From: DAOTXR01 sp034435375
Lineage (GTDB): Bacteria > Chloroflexota > Anaerolineae > Aggregatilineales > UBA3940
Direction: 5' to 3'
Assembly: GCA_034435375.1 (NCBI GenBank)
Contig: DAOTXR010000048.1
Location: 248,001-312,000 of the forward strand
DNA: 64,000 bases
Shown here: positions 24,748 to 33,669 of the stretch, one piece after another
Position numbering within the stretch: the stretch's first letter is position 1
How the letters are laid out: each line of letters opens with the position of its first letter
Made by a program: the position numbers and the translations under genes
Notes under the pieces: generated by a model
Seen by the model: the letters and a program-made list of their open reading frames with translations, nothing else
Told to the model about the DNA's origin: nothing
Database searches by the model: none

Positions 24748-27700
24748 TCAGGATCGCAAGCCTGCACTGAGGGGCTTACACTGACCTGCGTCTGCGAGAG
24801 CACCCAGCGGGTAGGATGCCTTGTGAAGCCAATCCGGCCAGAAGCGACTCCTGGCAACAGCGAGATTCAATGGCGCCCCAGGCAGGTCCTCACCGGCAGC
24901 AATCGCAGATCCCTCGTTCCGCGTGTAGAGCACCTTCGGGGCTGGCAGCGATACGATTGTAACCGTGATGGACACCGTGGCCGTATCGCATGACATGCCC
25001 ATATCGCACACCTGGTACGTGAAGGTATCGGGGCCAGTGTAGCCAGGACTCGGCGTATAAGTGATGGCCCCCGTGGCCGGGTTCACTGATGTACTGCCAT
25101 TTGCTGGCCCACTTGTCACCGTGACGGTGTTTGGCTCAATGTCGCTGTCTGCATCGGTGTCGTTGGCAAGCACGTCGATGATCACAGGTGTGTCATGTAG
25201 TGTTGTTGCCGTGTCGTCATTAGCAACCGGCATGTGAAGCGGTTGCAGAGCATCGACCTCTGAGTCGCTACAGTTGGTGGTGGGTACCGTCAGACGAACC
25301 CAACTGTAGGTCCCTGCCGGAGCCACAGCGTCCACATCGATGGCCACGCCGGTGATCAGTGGTGCATAGCCGTACAGCGGTGGGTGCGTCGACGGGATCG
25401 ACTGCGTATCCGGCTCGCCGGAGGAACCATAGCCCGCAGCCCCGATGTTGGTATTCGCATCAAGTATGCCATCACCCCAGTAGAAGACTTGGTGCCATGG
25501 CCCAAAGGCGCTTGTCCCGACCTCGACGATGATGCTGTTCATCACAACTTCAATTCCGTTAAAGTACTCATAGTACACGAGGTCATAGCCAGGGTGAGTC
25601 ACAATGGTGTTGCCCCCTAGGCTGATGACATACTGCTCGCCGCAAAACATGTTGAGATAAGGGCCGTCCGGCGGGCCGATATCAGGCTCGCCTACTAGAG
25701 TGACGATGATGCTCACCACAGCCGTGTCGCACAGGCCGCCTGTGTCGCACACCTGGTACGTGAAGCTGTCGTTGCCCGCATAACCAGCATTGGGATTGTA
25801 CTGCACCACCCCCGTTGGCAAAATAGCAGAGATGGTGCCGTTGCTCGGCCCAGCCACGATGGTCACACTAGCCGAATTCAGATTGCCGTCTATGTCGGTG
25901 TCGTTGGCGACCACGTCAATGTCAGTGAGCGTATCCTGCACCACGACCGCTGTATCATCGTTGGCGACTGGTGCGTCGTTCACCGGGGTGACGGTCACCG
26001 TGACGGTGGCGGTGTCGCACAGGCCGCCTGTGTCGCACACCTGATAGGTGAAGCTATCGGAGCCGTTGAAGTTCAGGTTGGGCTGGTAGGTGATCTCGCC
26101 GGTTGCCGGGTTGATGCTGGTGATAGCGCCATTGCTCGGCCCAGCCACAACAGTCACAGAGGCGGGGTTGATATTGCCCTCAATATCGGTGTCGTTAGCC
26201 AGCACATTGACAGTGACTGCATTATCCTCGGCGGTTGTCGCTGTGTCGTCGTTGGCGACTGGCGCGTCGTTCACCGGGGTGACGGTCACCGTGACGGTGG
26301 CGGTGTCGCACAGGCCGCCCGTGTCGCACACCTGATAGGTGAAGCTATCGGAGCCGTTGAAGTTCAGGTTGGGCTGGTAGGTGACCTCGCCGGTTGCCGG
26401 GTTGATGCTGGTGATAGCGCCATTGCTCGGCCCAGCCACGATGCTGACGCTCGTCGGGTCCAGGTTGCCATCGACATCGGTGTCGTTGGCCACCACATCC
26501 ACCGTCACCGCCGTGTCTTCGTTGGTTGTCGCTGCATCGTTGTTGGCGACTGGTGCGTCGTTCACTGGGGTGACGGTCACCGTGACGGTGGCGGTGTCGC
26601 ACAGGCCGCCTGTGTCGCACACCTGATAGGTGAAGCTGTCGGAGCCGTTGAAGTTCAGGTTGGGCTGGTAGGTGATCTCGCCGGTTGCCGGGTTGATGCT
26701 GGTGATAGCGCCGTTGCTCGGCCCAGCCACGATGCTGACGCTCGTCGGGTCCAGGTTGCCATCGACATCGGTGTCGTTGGCCACCACATCCACCGTCACC
26801 GCCGTGTCTTCGTTGGTGGTCGCTGTGTAGTCGTTGGCAACCGGTGCGTCGTTCACCACTCCCACTGTCACATCCACCACTGCGGTGTCGCACAGCGCGG
26901 TCGTATCACACACCTGATAGGTGAAGCTGTCGGAGCCGTTGAAGTTCAGGTTGGGCTGATAGGTGATCTCGCCAGTTGCCGGGTTGATGCTGGTGATAGC
27001 GCCGTTGCTCGGCCCAGCCACGACGCTGACGCTCGTCGGGTCCAGGTTGCCATCAACATCGGTGTCGTTGGCCACCACATCCACCGTCACCGCCGTGTCT
27101 TCGGGGGTTGTTGTCGAGTCATCGTTGGCGACTGGCGCGTCGTCTATTGCCGTCACGGTCAGCGTCACTACCGCCACATCACATGCCCCTACCAGATCGC
27201 ATACCTGGTAGGTAAAACTGTCCCCACCATTGAAATCTGCATTGGGGAAGTACGTGATCACGTGAGTCACCGGGTTAAGTACCAGGCTCCCATCGGTTGG
27301 CCACGCAATCACTGACAATGTCGTCGGGTCCAGGTTACCGTCCACATCGGTGTCGTTGGCCAGCACCGCGATGGGTACCGAGGTGTCCTCGTTGGTGGTG
27401 GCCGCGTCGTCGTTGGCGACTGGCGCGTCGTTCACCGGGGTGACGGTCACCGTGACGGTGGCGGTGTCGCACAGGCCGCCTGTGTCGCATACCCGGTAAG
27501 TAAAGCTATCAGTTCCGTTAAAATCAGGATCGGGTTGATAGGTAATCTCCCCAGTTGCCGGGTTGATGCCTGCAATCGTACCCTGGGACGGGGTGATAGT
27601 CACTGTGACGGTGGTCGGATCGAGGTTGCCGTCCACATCGGTGTCGTTCGCCACGACGTCGATAACAATGGCTGTGTCTTCAGGGGTTGAGGCCGCGTCA

Positions 27701-28617
27701 TTGGCGGCCACAGGCGGGCTGTTGCCCACGTTGACCGTCGTGCTGGCCGAAGCTGCGTTGTTCCCACTGTTGGGATCAGGGGTGCTGGCGGAGACGCTGG
27801 CGACACAGTTAATCACTCCAGCGGCGGTGGGCCTGACCACAATGGTGACCGTTACGCTGCTGCCGGAGTTGATGCTGCCTAGCGAACAGGTCACTGAGGT
27901 GCCTGCGCCAGCACAGCTCCCCTGAGTCGAAGTCACTGATACCAGCGCCACCCCCGGCGAGAGCGTGCTGGTCAGGGACACGCCCGTTGAGGTATCCGGG
28001 CCATTGTTCGTGATGGTGAGGGTGTAAGTGACGTTAATGCCGACCGTTACGGGGTCGGGGGCATCCACCAATCTTAGCGATAGCTCGGCAGAAGGTGGCG
28101 CAGGCGACAGGGTGGCGGTCGGAGTAGGAGAAATTGTAGCGGTTGGCGTGATGGAGGGCGTCACGGTGCGGGGCAGACGAGTGGGCATTCGGGTGGGAGT
28201 GGGCGTCTGAGACGGTGTGACAGTAGGTGACCTAACGATCGGAGTCCCACTTGGAGGTGAGACAGCGGTAGGTTCTGCGGTTTCAGTGGGCTGAGAGACA
28301 CTGCCCGACACCGGCGTTGGCCACCAGGGCTGGGCCCCCTGGGCGGCCGCTGTCGCCAGCCCTTGCACATCTAACGCCAGTGAGGAATACCCCTCCCAAC
28401 GACGGTAGTCGGCGGCCAGCCGTGACTGGCCGCTCTCGCTCACTCGATGCGGCAGCAGGCCAATGGTCGCCATCCAGGAGCAGACACAGACAAAAAACGT
28501 GATCAGCGCCACGGCTAGTGGCAAGATCAGCAGCGAACGGTTGCGTTTCTTGCGCTGCCGGTTCGTATCCTGACTCTCAAGGCTGGTGTTTGTTCCCGTG
28601 ACCTGCGCGTTATCCAC
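24748..28617 (-). CDS. exported tandem-95 (cadherin-like) repeat surface protein, 8 repeats
   Basis: 1289 residues. A single membrane segment (about 29-52) acts as signal anchor. A Thr/Pro-rich stalk (about 95-175) and a DUF11-like domain (175-300) follow. Seven tandem repeats of about 97 residues (about 300-985) start with PVANDDxATTxEDTAV and contain NDTDVDGNL, INPATGEITYQPN and a Cys-x5-Cys pair in YQVCDTGGLCDTA. A 145-residue non-repeat insert is next, then an eighth repeat. Such repeats are typical of large adhesins and calcium-binding surface proteins. There is no C-terminal anchor. The GTG start lies six bases after the stop of the receiver gene upstream, so they are coupled. Repeats 3-6 are nearly identical. 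Confidence 0.88.
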   Translation of the reverse strand: MDNAQVTGTNTSLESQDTNRQRKKRNRSLLILPLAVALITFFVCVCSWMATIGLLPHRVSESGQSRLAADYRRWEGYSSLALDVQGLATAAAQGAQPWWPTPVSGSVSQPTETAEPTAVSPPSGTPIVRSPTVTPSQTPTPTRMPTRLPRTVTPSITPTATISPTPTATLSPAPPSAELSLRLVDAPDPVTVGINVTYTLTITNNGPDTSTGVSLTSTLSPGVALVSVTSTQGSCAGAGTSVTCSLGSINSGSSVTVTIVVRPTAAGVINCVASVSASTPDPNSGNNAASASTTVNVGNSPPVAANDAASTPEDTAIVIDVVANDTDVDGNLDPTTVTVTITPSQGTIAGINPATGEITYQPDPDFNGTDSFTYRVCDTGGLCDTATVTVTVTPVNDAPVANDDAATTNEDTSVPIAVLANDTDVDGNLDPTTLSVIAWPTDGSLVLNPVTHVITYFPNADFNGGDSFTYQVCDLVGACDVAVVTLTVTAIDDAPVANDDSTTTPEDTAVTVDVVANDTDVDGNLDPTSVSVVAGPSNGAITSINPATGEITYQPNLNFNGSDSFTYQVCDTTALCDTAVVDVTVGVVNDAPVANDYTATTNEDTAVTVDVVANDTDVDGNLDPTSVSIVAGPSNGAITSINPATGEITYQPNLNFNGSDSFTYQVCDTGGLCDTATVTVTVTPVNDAPVANNDAATTNEDTAVTVDVVANDTDVDGNLDPTSVSIVAGPSNGAITSINPATGEVTYQPNLNFNGSDSFTYQVCDTGGLCDTATVTVTVTPVNDAPVANDDTATTAEDNAVTVNVLANDTDIEGNINPASVTVVAGPSNGAITSINPATGEITYQPNLNFNGSDSFTYQVCDTGGLCDTATVTVTVTPVNDAPVANDDTAVVVQDTLTDIDVVANDTDIDGNLNSASVTIVAGPSNGTISAILPTGVVQYNPNAGYAGNDSFTYQVCDTGGLCDTAVVSIIVTLVGEPDIGPPDGPYLNMFCGEQYVISLGGNTIVTHPGYDLVYYEYFNGIEVVMNSIIVEVGTSAFGPWHQVFYWGDGILDANTNIGAAGYGSSGEPDTQSIPSTHPPLYGYAPLITGVAIDVDAVAPAGTYSWVRLTVPTTNCSDSEVDALQPLHMPVANDDTATTLHDTPVIIDVLANDTDADSDIEPNTVTVTSGPANGSTSVNPATGAITYTPSPGYTGPDTFTYQVCDMGMSCDTATVSITVTIVSLPAPKVLYTRNEGSAIAAGEDLPGAPLNLAVARSRFWPDWLHKASYPLGALADAGQCKPLSAGLRS
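25978..27540 (-). repeat. 291-bp tandem DNA repeats inside the surface-protein gene
   Basis: The same DNA segment starts at 25990, 26281 and 26572, exactly 291 bases (97 codons) apart, and recurs at 27442, three units further on minus one codon. Neighbouring units differ at only a few positions over most of their length. This points to recent duplication or gene conversion within the coding sequence. Confidence 0.9.
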
Positions 28618-28623
28618 TTGGCT

Positions 28624-29049
28624 TCAGGCTACCTTGTTGTTCTTCCTGTTGGCCACAGTATTATCCAGAAGGACCTTAAGCTCGTCGGGGGAGGGCAAGG
28701 GTTTGCGAATGAAGAGATCGGGCTTCGCCATGTCTTCAATCAGAGCCTGTTCTTCGGCGTCAAAGCGATAAGCCGTCATGATGACTATAACTATCTTGGA
28801 GGTGGGTGCCATACTGCGCAGGCGCTGCGCGATCTCATGGCCCTGCGGCCCCGGCATTCGAATGTCAAGCAGAGCGAGTTCGGGCACCTCGCTGGTTGCG
28901 CCGGATTCAATCCTGTCAAGCCAATCCCACGCCTTGTAGCCGTTTTCGAATGACACCGGTGTCAGGTCATCCCACATCATGGTCATGACCACAGACAGCA
29001 TCATCCGGATAGATTCATCATCTTCGACCAATAGCCATGTCCGTCCCAT
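28624..29049 (-). CDS. orphan single-domain response regulator upstream of tandem-95 gene
   Basis: 141 residues, receiver only. Acidic residues VEDDES, phospho-aspartate in LALLDIRMPGPQGHEIAQRL, threonine in IMTAYR and lysine-proline in FIRKPLPS. It is the third member of the subfamily with the products at 22760 and 24267. ATG 29049 is used; a TTG one codon earlier is possible. The stop is six bases from the GTG of the 8-repeat surface protein, and the sensor kinase gene ends 200 bases upstream on the same strand, so kinase, receiver and surface protein may form one functional unit. Confidence 0.9.
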   Translation of the reverse strand: MGRTWLLVEDDESIRMMLSVVMTMMWDDLTPVSFENGYKAWDWLDRIESGATSEVPELALLDIRMPGPQGHEIAQRLRSMAPTSKIVIVIMTAYRFDAEEQALIEDMAKPDLFIRKPLPSPDELKVLLDNTVANRKNNKVA

Positions 29050-29250
29050 CAAGTTGTACCAACCTTTCCCGAACCGCGATTGCTACAACTCTCCTGACGG
29101 TTCTCATCCACGTAGCCTCTAGCATAAGTGTAGCACAACTTCGTTTGCGCCGACAATGAGGCAAAAGTCCCACAAAATCAGGAGCGGAACTGTCCTGATT
29201 GACCTACGAGACTCCAGCTTGTGGTGACAATATGACTCTGGGCTGCTGTA

Positions 29251-31455
29251 CTAGCCGAGGTTGGCGTCGTATGGCAACGTCACTGTCAGTTCAGTGCCTT
29301 CGCCCTGCTTGCTCCAGATGTCAACCTGGCCACCGTGGGCTTGGATCACCTTAGCTACGACGAAAAGCCCCAACCCTGCCCCACGCACATCGATCAATGC
29401 GCCATCCGGCGTGACAGGATATCCACGATAGAACTGCTCAAATACGCGGGGCAGGTCACGAGGAGAGATGCCCACGCCAGAATCGCGCACACGCACCACC
29501 CAAGTGGTATTCTCGCTATCTACACTGATCGTGACCTTGCCGCCCGGCAGTGTATAGGTGCAGGCATTGTTGACCAGATGTTTGAAAGCCCACTGCAGAC
29601 GATCTCTGTCGCCTTCGTAGGGATTGAGCTGCCCAAAGCTAACCTGCACATCCAGGTTCTTGGATCGGATCATATCCTGATGTTCATCGACGACTGCCTG
29701 GATCATCTCCCGAATGTCAACCGGGCCGGGGGTGATTTCAAGGCCGCCACGGATCATCTGGGCCACGTCGAGCATTTGGGTGATCAGACGGTTGAGCACC
29801 CCAGTCTGAGAAGCCGCTAGATCGATGAAGTGACGTGGACGGGCGCTCTCCTCACTCATCGTTGCCTTGGCTAAATCCACATAGCCCTTGATCGCTGTGA
29901 GCGGTGTATACAGTTCGTGAGACATCTGCATGATGAAGGCTGTCCGCATGCGCTCGTTGAGCACTTGATCGGTGACGTCGCGGAGAGTAACTACTACACC
30001 GATCTCTTCACCAGTAACTGTGTGAACAGGTGCTGCCAGCGCCTCGATCCAGCGGTTGTCCATCTCCACCCGCTGGCGAGCCTGATCGCCGCGCAAGAAG
30101 CGCGTCACGAGCCTAGACAGCTCAGTCAGCCACAGGTTCTGATCGGACATAATGATCTCATGCGCGACAGGATTCGAGCGAGCAATAGTGCCGTCGGGCA
30201 AGATCACCACCACCCCGTCGCCAGTGGACATAAGCACAGCGCTCAGGAAAGCCGTTTCCTTTTCCTGCTCCTCGTAAGCCTGTCTCAGCGCCTGGGTCTG
30301 CGCATCGAGCTTATGAGTCATGGCGTCGAATGTCAGACCGAGCACGCCGATCTCATCTGACGTCCGGACGCCACTGCGCTGGCTTAGGTCGCCTGCCCTG
30401 ACAGCTTCGGCAACCTCGGCTAACTTCTGGATCGGTGCGGACAGGTTTCTGGCGACTACGTAGCCGATGACCACCACCATAGCCGCCACAAGCGCAAAAA
30501 TGACCCCCAGCGTATTGCGGTTGGTGGTGATCAGTGTGCTGATGATTGTCGTCGGATAGGCGATGCCAAGTATACCCAATGTGTCACGTCTGATTTTAAG
30601 GGGGATGTAGGCCACCTGGAACTGCCGCTCATTAACGGTGATTTCCCTCAGAACTGTGCTTGTCTCCGCGCTTGCGAGGGCTTCATTGTATGTTTCAGGC
30701 TGAATTTTCAGGCTTTCCAGGCTTGCCTCGCCTACCAGCACAAAAGTCGTCTCTAGAACCTGGCCATCCACTTGGTATAGAGTCAGGTCAGCCAGCACGT
30801 TGGATTTGGTCTGCAGAAGAACCTGCTTCATCGGCGAACCGATAGCCACCACACCGACCAACTCACCACCCGAATCGCGGACGGGAGCAGCGGTCATCAT
30901 GATGATGTCCCCATCCACGGTGATGATCCCGGCATACTTGTCGCCAAATTCGTCGGTTCTCCCCTCAAGTACAGGCGCTATCATCGGCAATACACTTAAG
31001 TCCTGATCGACAAACGACCCTACCACGTAGTCAGTAGCCGTCTGCCGGACATCAGCCAGGGCAGTGCCATGCTTGTCCAGCGCTAGCAACATGTAGGCAT
31101 CCTGGTTGGCAGCCAGCCCAAGCAGAGTATCGGTGAGAAAAGCGCTGTCGCCATCCCTGAAAGCCTCCGGCACGCCCAACGTGAACACCACCAGTCGTAG
31201 CATCTCCAGGTGTGTTTGCTCCCAATTGACGATGCTGTCACTTGCCGAGCGGCTGGTCTCGATGAGCTGGTTGGTGAGGCGGTCCTGAGCACTCGAGGCC
31301 ACTAGGCGAGTGACGATGAATGTGCCACCAGAGGCCACCAAAGCAGTAACGATCAGGAACGGCAGGACGATCTTATTGCGGATACTGCCGAAGATAAACC
31401 GTCTGAGTCCTGTGGGAGACCAGTCTGTAGTGTCCTGTTGGGCTGTATTCGCCAT
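29251..31455 (-). CDS. membrane sensor histidine kinase with extracytoplasmic Cache-like domain
   Basis: About 734 residues. A first membrane helix (near residues 25-48) and a second (near 310-333) enclose a 260-residue outside region with dCache features (MMTAAPVRDSGGELVGVVAIGSP). HAMP (about 333-385), a coiled coil, a PAS domain (about 390-490), HisKA with the phospho-histidine in MQMSHELYTPLTAIKGY, and an HATPase domain (NNACTY, DSGVGI, GAGLGLFVV) follow. The H-box has tyrosine where arginine is usual (SHELRTP). ATG 31455 preferred over the upstream TTG. A substrate-binding lipoprotein gene lies just upstream on the same strand, suggesting the kinase may sense a ligand-loaded binding protein. 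Confidence 0.92.
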   Translation of the reverse strand: MANTAQQDTTDWSPTGLRRFIFGSIRNKIVLPFLIVTALVASGGTFIVTRLVASSAQDRLTNQLIETSRSASDSIVNWEQTHLEMLRLVVFTLGVPEAFRDGDSAFLTDTLLGLAANQDAYMLLALDKHGTALADVRQTATDYVVGSFVDQDLSVLPMIAPVLEGRTDEFGDKYAGIITVDGDIIMMTAAPVRDSGGELVGVVAIGSPMKQVLLQTKSNVLADLTLYQVDGQVLETTFVLVGEASLESLKIQPETYNEALASAETSTVLREITVNERQFQVAYIPLKIRRDTLGILGIAYPTTIISTLITTNRNTLGVIFALVAAMVVVIGYVVARNLSAPIQKLAEVAEAVRAGDLSQRSGVRTSDEIGVLGLTFDAMTHKLDAQTQALRQAYEEQEKETAFLSAVLMSTGDGVVVILPDGTIARSNPVAHEIIMSDQNLWLTELSRLVTRFLRGDQARQRVEMDNRWIEALAAPVHTVTGEEIGVVVTLRDVTDQVLNERMRTAFIMQMSHELYTPLTAIKGYVDLAKATMSEESARPRHFIDLAASQTGVLNRLITQMLDVAQMIRGGLEITPGPVDIREMIQAVVDEHQDMIRSKNLDVQVSFGQLNPYEGDRDRLQWAFKHLVNNACTYTLPGGKVTISVDSENTTWVVRVRDSGVGISPRDLPRVFEQFYRGYPVTPDGALIDVRGAGLGLFVVAKVIQAHGGQVDIWSKQGEGTELTVTLPYDANLG

Positions 31456-31548
31456 CTTTAATATATTCAACCTGTCTCAGAAACCATTCCAGCGCTGCTA
31501 CAGGTATAGCTGCAAATGCCAAATAGTGCCACCATAAGAGTTACCCAG

Positions 31549-33399
31549 TCAGGGCTGTTGAGCCAGATTCACGGTCCATCTGTCAAAACGCAGTGGCCCA
31601 GCGTGAGACGGGTAAACTGCTAGCCAGGGCTGAATCGCCAGGAGACGAGCATGGAAGTAAAGCGGGATTACTGGCATTTCCCCATTCGACCCGAAGAGAG
31701 CTTCCTCAGCATCCGCATAAAGTTGGCTGCGTACTTCCACATCGCGCTCAGTTGCTGCGTTGAATATTTGCTGGTCAACTGGAGTGCAAGCCCGCTCTTG
31801 GCCCAGGTAGGCATGGGGGAACAAGTCGCGGCAGGCAAAGATGTCGGCCAGCCAGTGTTGGGCATCAGGATAGTCAGCCTGCCAGCCGAGCAGAATCAGT
31901 CCAGGCTGTTCAGCGACATCGGCAAAGGGCTGACGAAGCGCCGCATAGAGATCGGGCAACGACTGCTCCTCAACGATGAAGACGCCGCTGCAGCCAAGGG
32001 TATCCTCCCACTGCCTCACGATCAGGCCGACCAGCGGTATAGATACAGGGAAGGCATTGTCCGTCCACACTGTGATGGGCGGCAGGCCATTACAGGCTGG
32101 ATAGCCAGCCTGCGCCAATGTTGCTCGTGCCGCTTCAGGATTGTGACCAGCACTGACCTCCTCGTACTGAGGTGCAGCGGCCATTCCCGGCGGGATGGCG
32201 GTGAGTGCCGGTATTCCCGCCTGGCCACTGGCTGCCAGCACATCTCGGATCAGCGAGTCCCTATCAAGAGCGAGCGACAGCGCCCGCCGTATGTCTGGTT
32301 GGTCGAGTGGGGGTATGTTGTGCGAAACGACGAGCATTGCCACCGCTGGCTGGGCCAACAATCGATAGGCCGGGTCGCCACTGGACAGGGCAGAAGCGAT
32401 CTCAGCCGCAGGAATGGCTGTAAGATCGAGAGACCCTGCCTTCCAGGCAGAGAGGGCACCCTCGCCAGCAGTGTCAAATGTAATCTGCACCACGCCAACA
32501 TTGCCGCTGCGCTCTAGAGGCCAGTGCTCGTTGGCGATCAGGGTGTAGCCTTCATCAGCAGGGATCGATGGCTGGACAGCGTATGGCCCACTTGTCCAGA
32601 TGACGTTCGGACGAGTCCACTCACTACCTGCCGCCTCGATCAACTCTGGCGGCACGGGGCGTAGCATGGGAATGGTAAGAACGGAAGGGAAATATGCCGC
32701 TTCGGCGACCAGGGTGAACTCGACCGTCAGATCGTCGAGCGCACGCACCCCTATCGTCTGCTCCACTGTCTCAGACGTCAGGGCAGCCGGATCCTGCTGG
32801 TGCACTTCCTGGCAACCGCGTATTGCGAAAATACCTGGCTGCCAGCCCAACAATGCACCTGAGTCGGCGCGACAGGCCCGCTGCACTGCAAACACCACAT
32901 CCTCAGCGGTCACCGGGCGGACTCGCGTCTGCCCAGTGTCGGGGTCGAAGCGGATCCAGAATACGTCGTCACGCAACGAGATGCGCCATGTCAGACCATC
33001 GTCTGAGGGTTTCCATTCTGTTGCCAACGCTGGTTCGACAAGCCCGGTATCTGGATCAAGTTGGGCCAGACCGATAAAGAGGTTCTCCACCAGATCATTA
33101 GCACTGGCATCCAGCGGGGTCACTAGCACTGGGTCGAGGTTGGCGGGTGGTTGGCCCAGGTCGATCCTGGCAATGCCCCACTCGTCTGACCCAGGGGTCG
33201 GCGGAGAAAGCTCCCCAGCCTGAGCTGGCGTCGAGATGGCTGTGGCCCCTGTTCTTATCTCGGGGAGAGTGGCCACCGGGACTTCAGCAGTTCCAGGCGA
33301 CGTTGTCCCTATCCCGCAGGCAGATAGACACACAACACTATACACCAACGTGATAGCGAAGATGATGGCGCTGCGTAACGTAAGATGTCGGTTGCCCAC
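31549..33399 (-). CDS. peptide/solute-binding lipoprotein (SBP_bac_5 family)
   Basis: 616 residues. A lipoprotein signal peptide with lipobox LSAC (cysteine at about 28) is followed by a family 5 extracellular solute-binding domain: WGIARIDLGQPPANLDPVL near 75, VEPALATEWKPSDDGLTWRISLRDDVFW near 115-145 (split here), EDVVFAVQRA and the C-terminal WQADYPDAQHWLADIF. These proteins capture oligopeptides, nickel or sugars for ABC importers. No permease or ATPase genes are near; instead a Cache-type histidine kinase follows 93 bases downstream. It could therefore serve sensing as well as transport. Start is GTG 33399. Confidence 0.9.
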   Translation of the reverse strand: MGNRHLTLRSAIIFAITLVYSVVCLSACGIGTTSPGTAEVPVATLPEIRTGATAISTPAQAGELSPPTPGSDEWGIARIDLGQPPANLDPVLVTPLDASANDLVENLFIGLAQLDPDTGLVEPALATEWKPSDDGLTWRISLRDDVFWIRFDPDTGQTRVRPVTAEDVVFAVQRACRADSGALLGWQPGIFAIRGCQEVHQQDPAALTSETVEQTIGVRALDDLTVEFTLVAEAAYFPSVLTIPMLRPVPPELIEAAGSEWTRPNVIWTSGPYAVQPSIPADEGYTLIANEHWPLERSGNVGVVQITFDTAGEGALSAWKAGSLDLTAIPAAEIASALSSGDPAYRLLAQPAVAMLVVSHNIPPLDQPDIRRALSLALDRDSLIRDVLAASGQAGIPALTAIPPGMAAAPQYEEVSAGHNPEAARATLAQAGYPACNGLPPITVWTDNAFPVSIPLVGLIVRQWEDTLGCSGVFIVEEQSLPDLYAALRQPFADVAEQPGLILLGWQADYPDAQHWLADIFACRDLFPHAYLGQERACTPVDQQIFNAATERDVEVRSQLYADAEEALFGSNGEMPVIPLYFHARLLAIQPWLAVYPSHAGPLRFDRWTVNLAQQP

Positions 33400-33669
33400 G
33401 CGATTCTACACCCCCGCAGGCAGTTCTAGGCCATTCTCTACCACATCCATGGGCAAACTGCCTATGCTACCGTTTTAGCATATACGGCAGCGTGGGACAA
33501 CAGCAGAAGTATCACCTATGACCGGATGTAAGACGCGGTCAATTGGGCCAATCGCGCAGAATGCTTCGCCCCAAGCCGATCAAGCATTTTATCGGAGGTT
33601 TCTCAAGACACTCCTCCGCCGAAATCTCGGGGTCGACCCCAAATAATATCTCAGGCAAATGCCCAATGC
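33400..33669. other. intergenic region with two inverted repeats
   Basis: 270 bases between the lipoprotein start and the FHA gene stop. It holds a perfect 12-base palindrome GGGGTCGACCCC (33629-33640) and a CGGAGG/CCTCCG hairpin (33594-33619) that on the minus strand is followed by ATAAAATGC. Either could end transcription of the FHA gene. No coding signal seen. Confidence 0.45.

Noticed and set aside
25978..27540. Periodic repeats considered as a CRISPR-like or satellite array
   Set aside because: The 291-base period is a multiple of three, the frame is open throughout, and the units encode tandem-95 domains.
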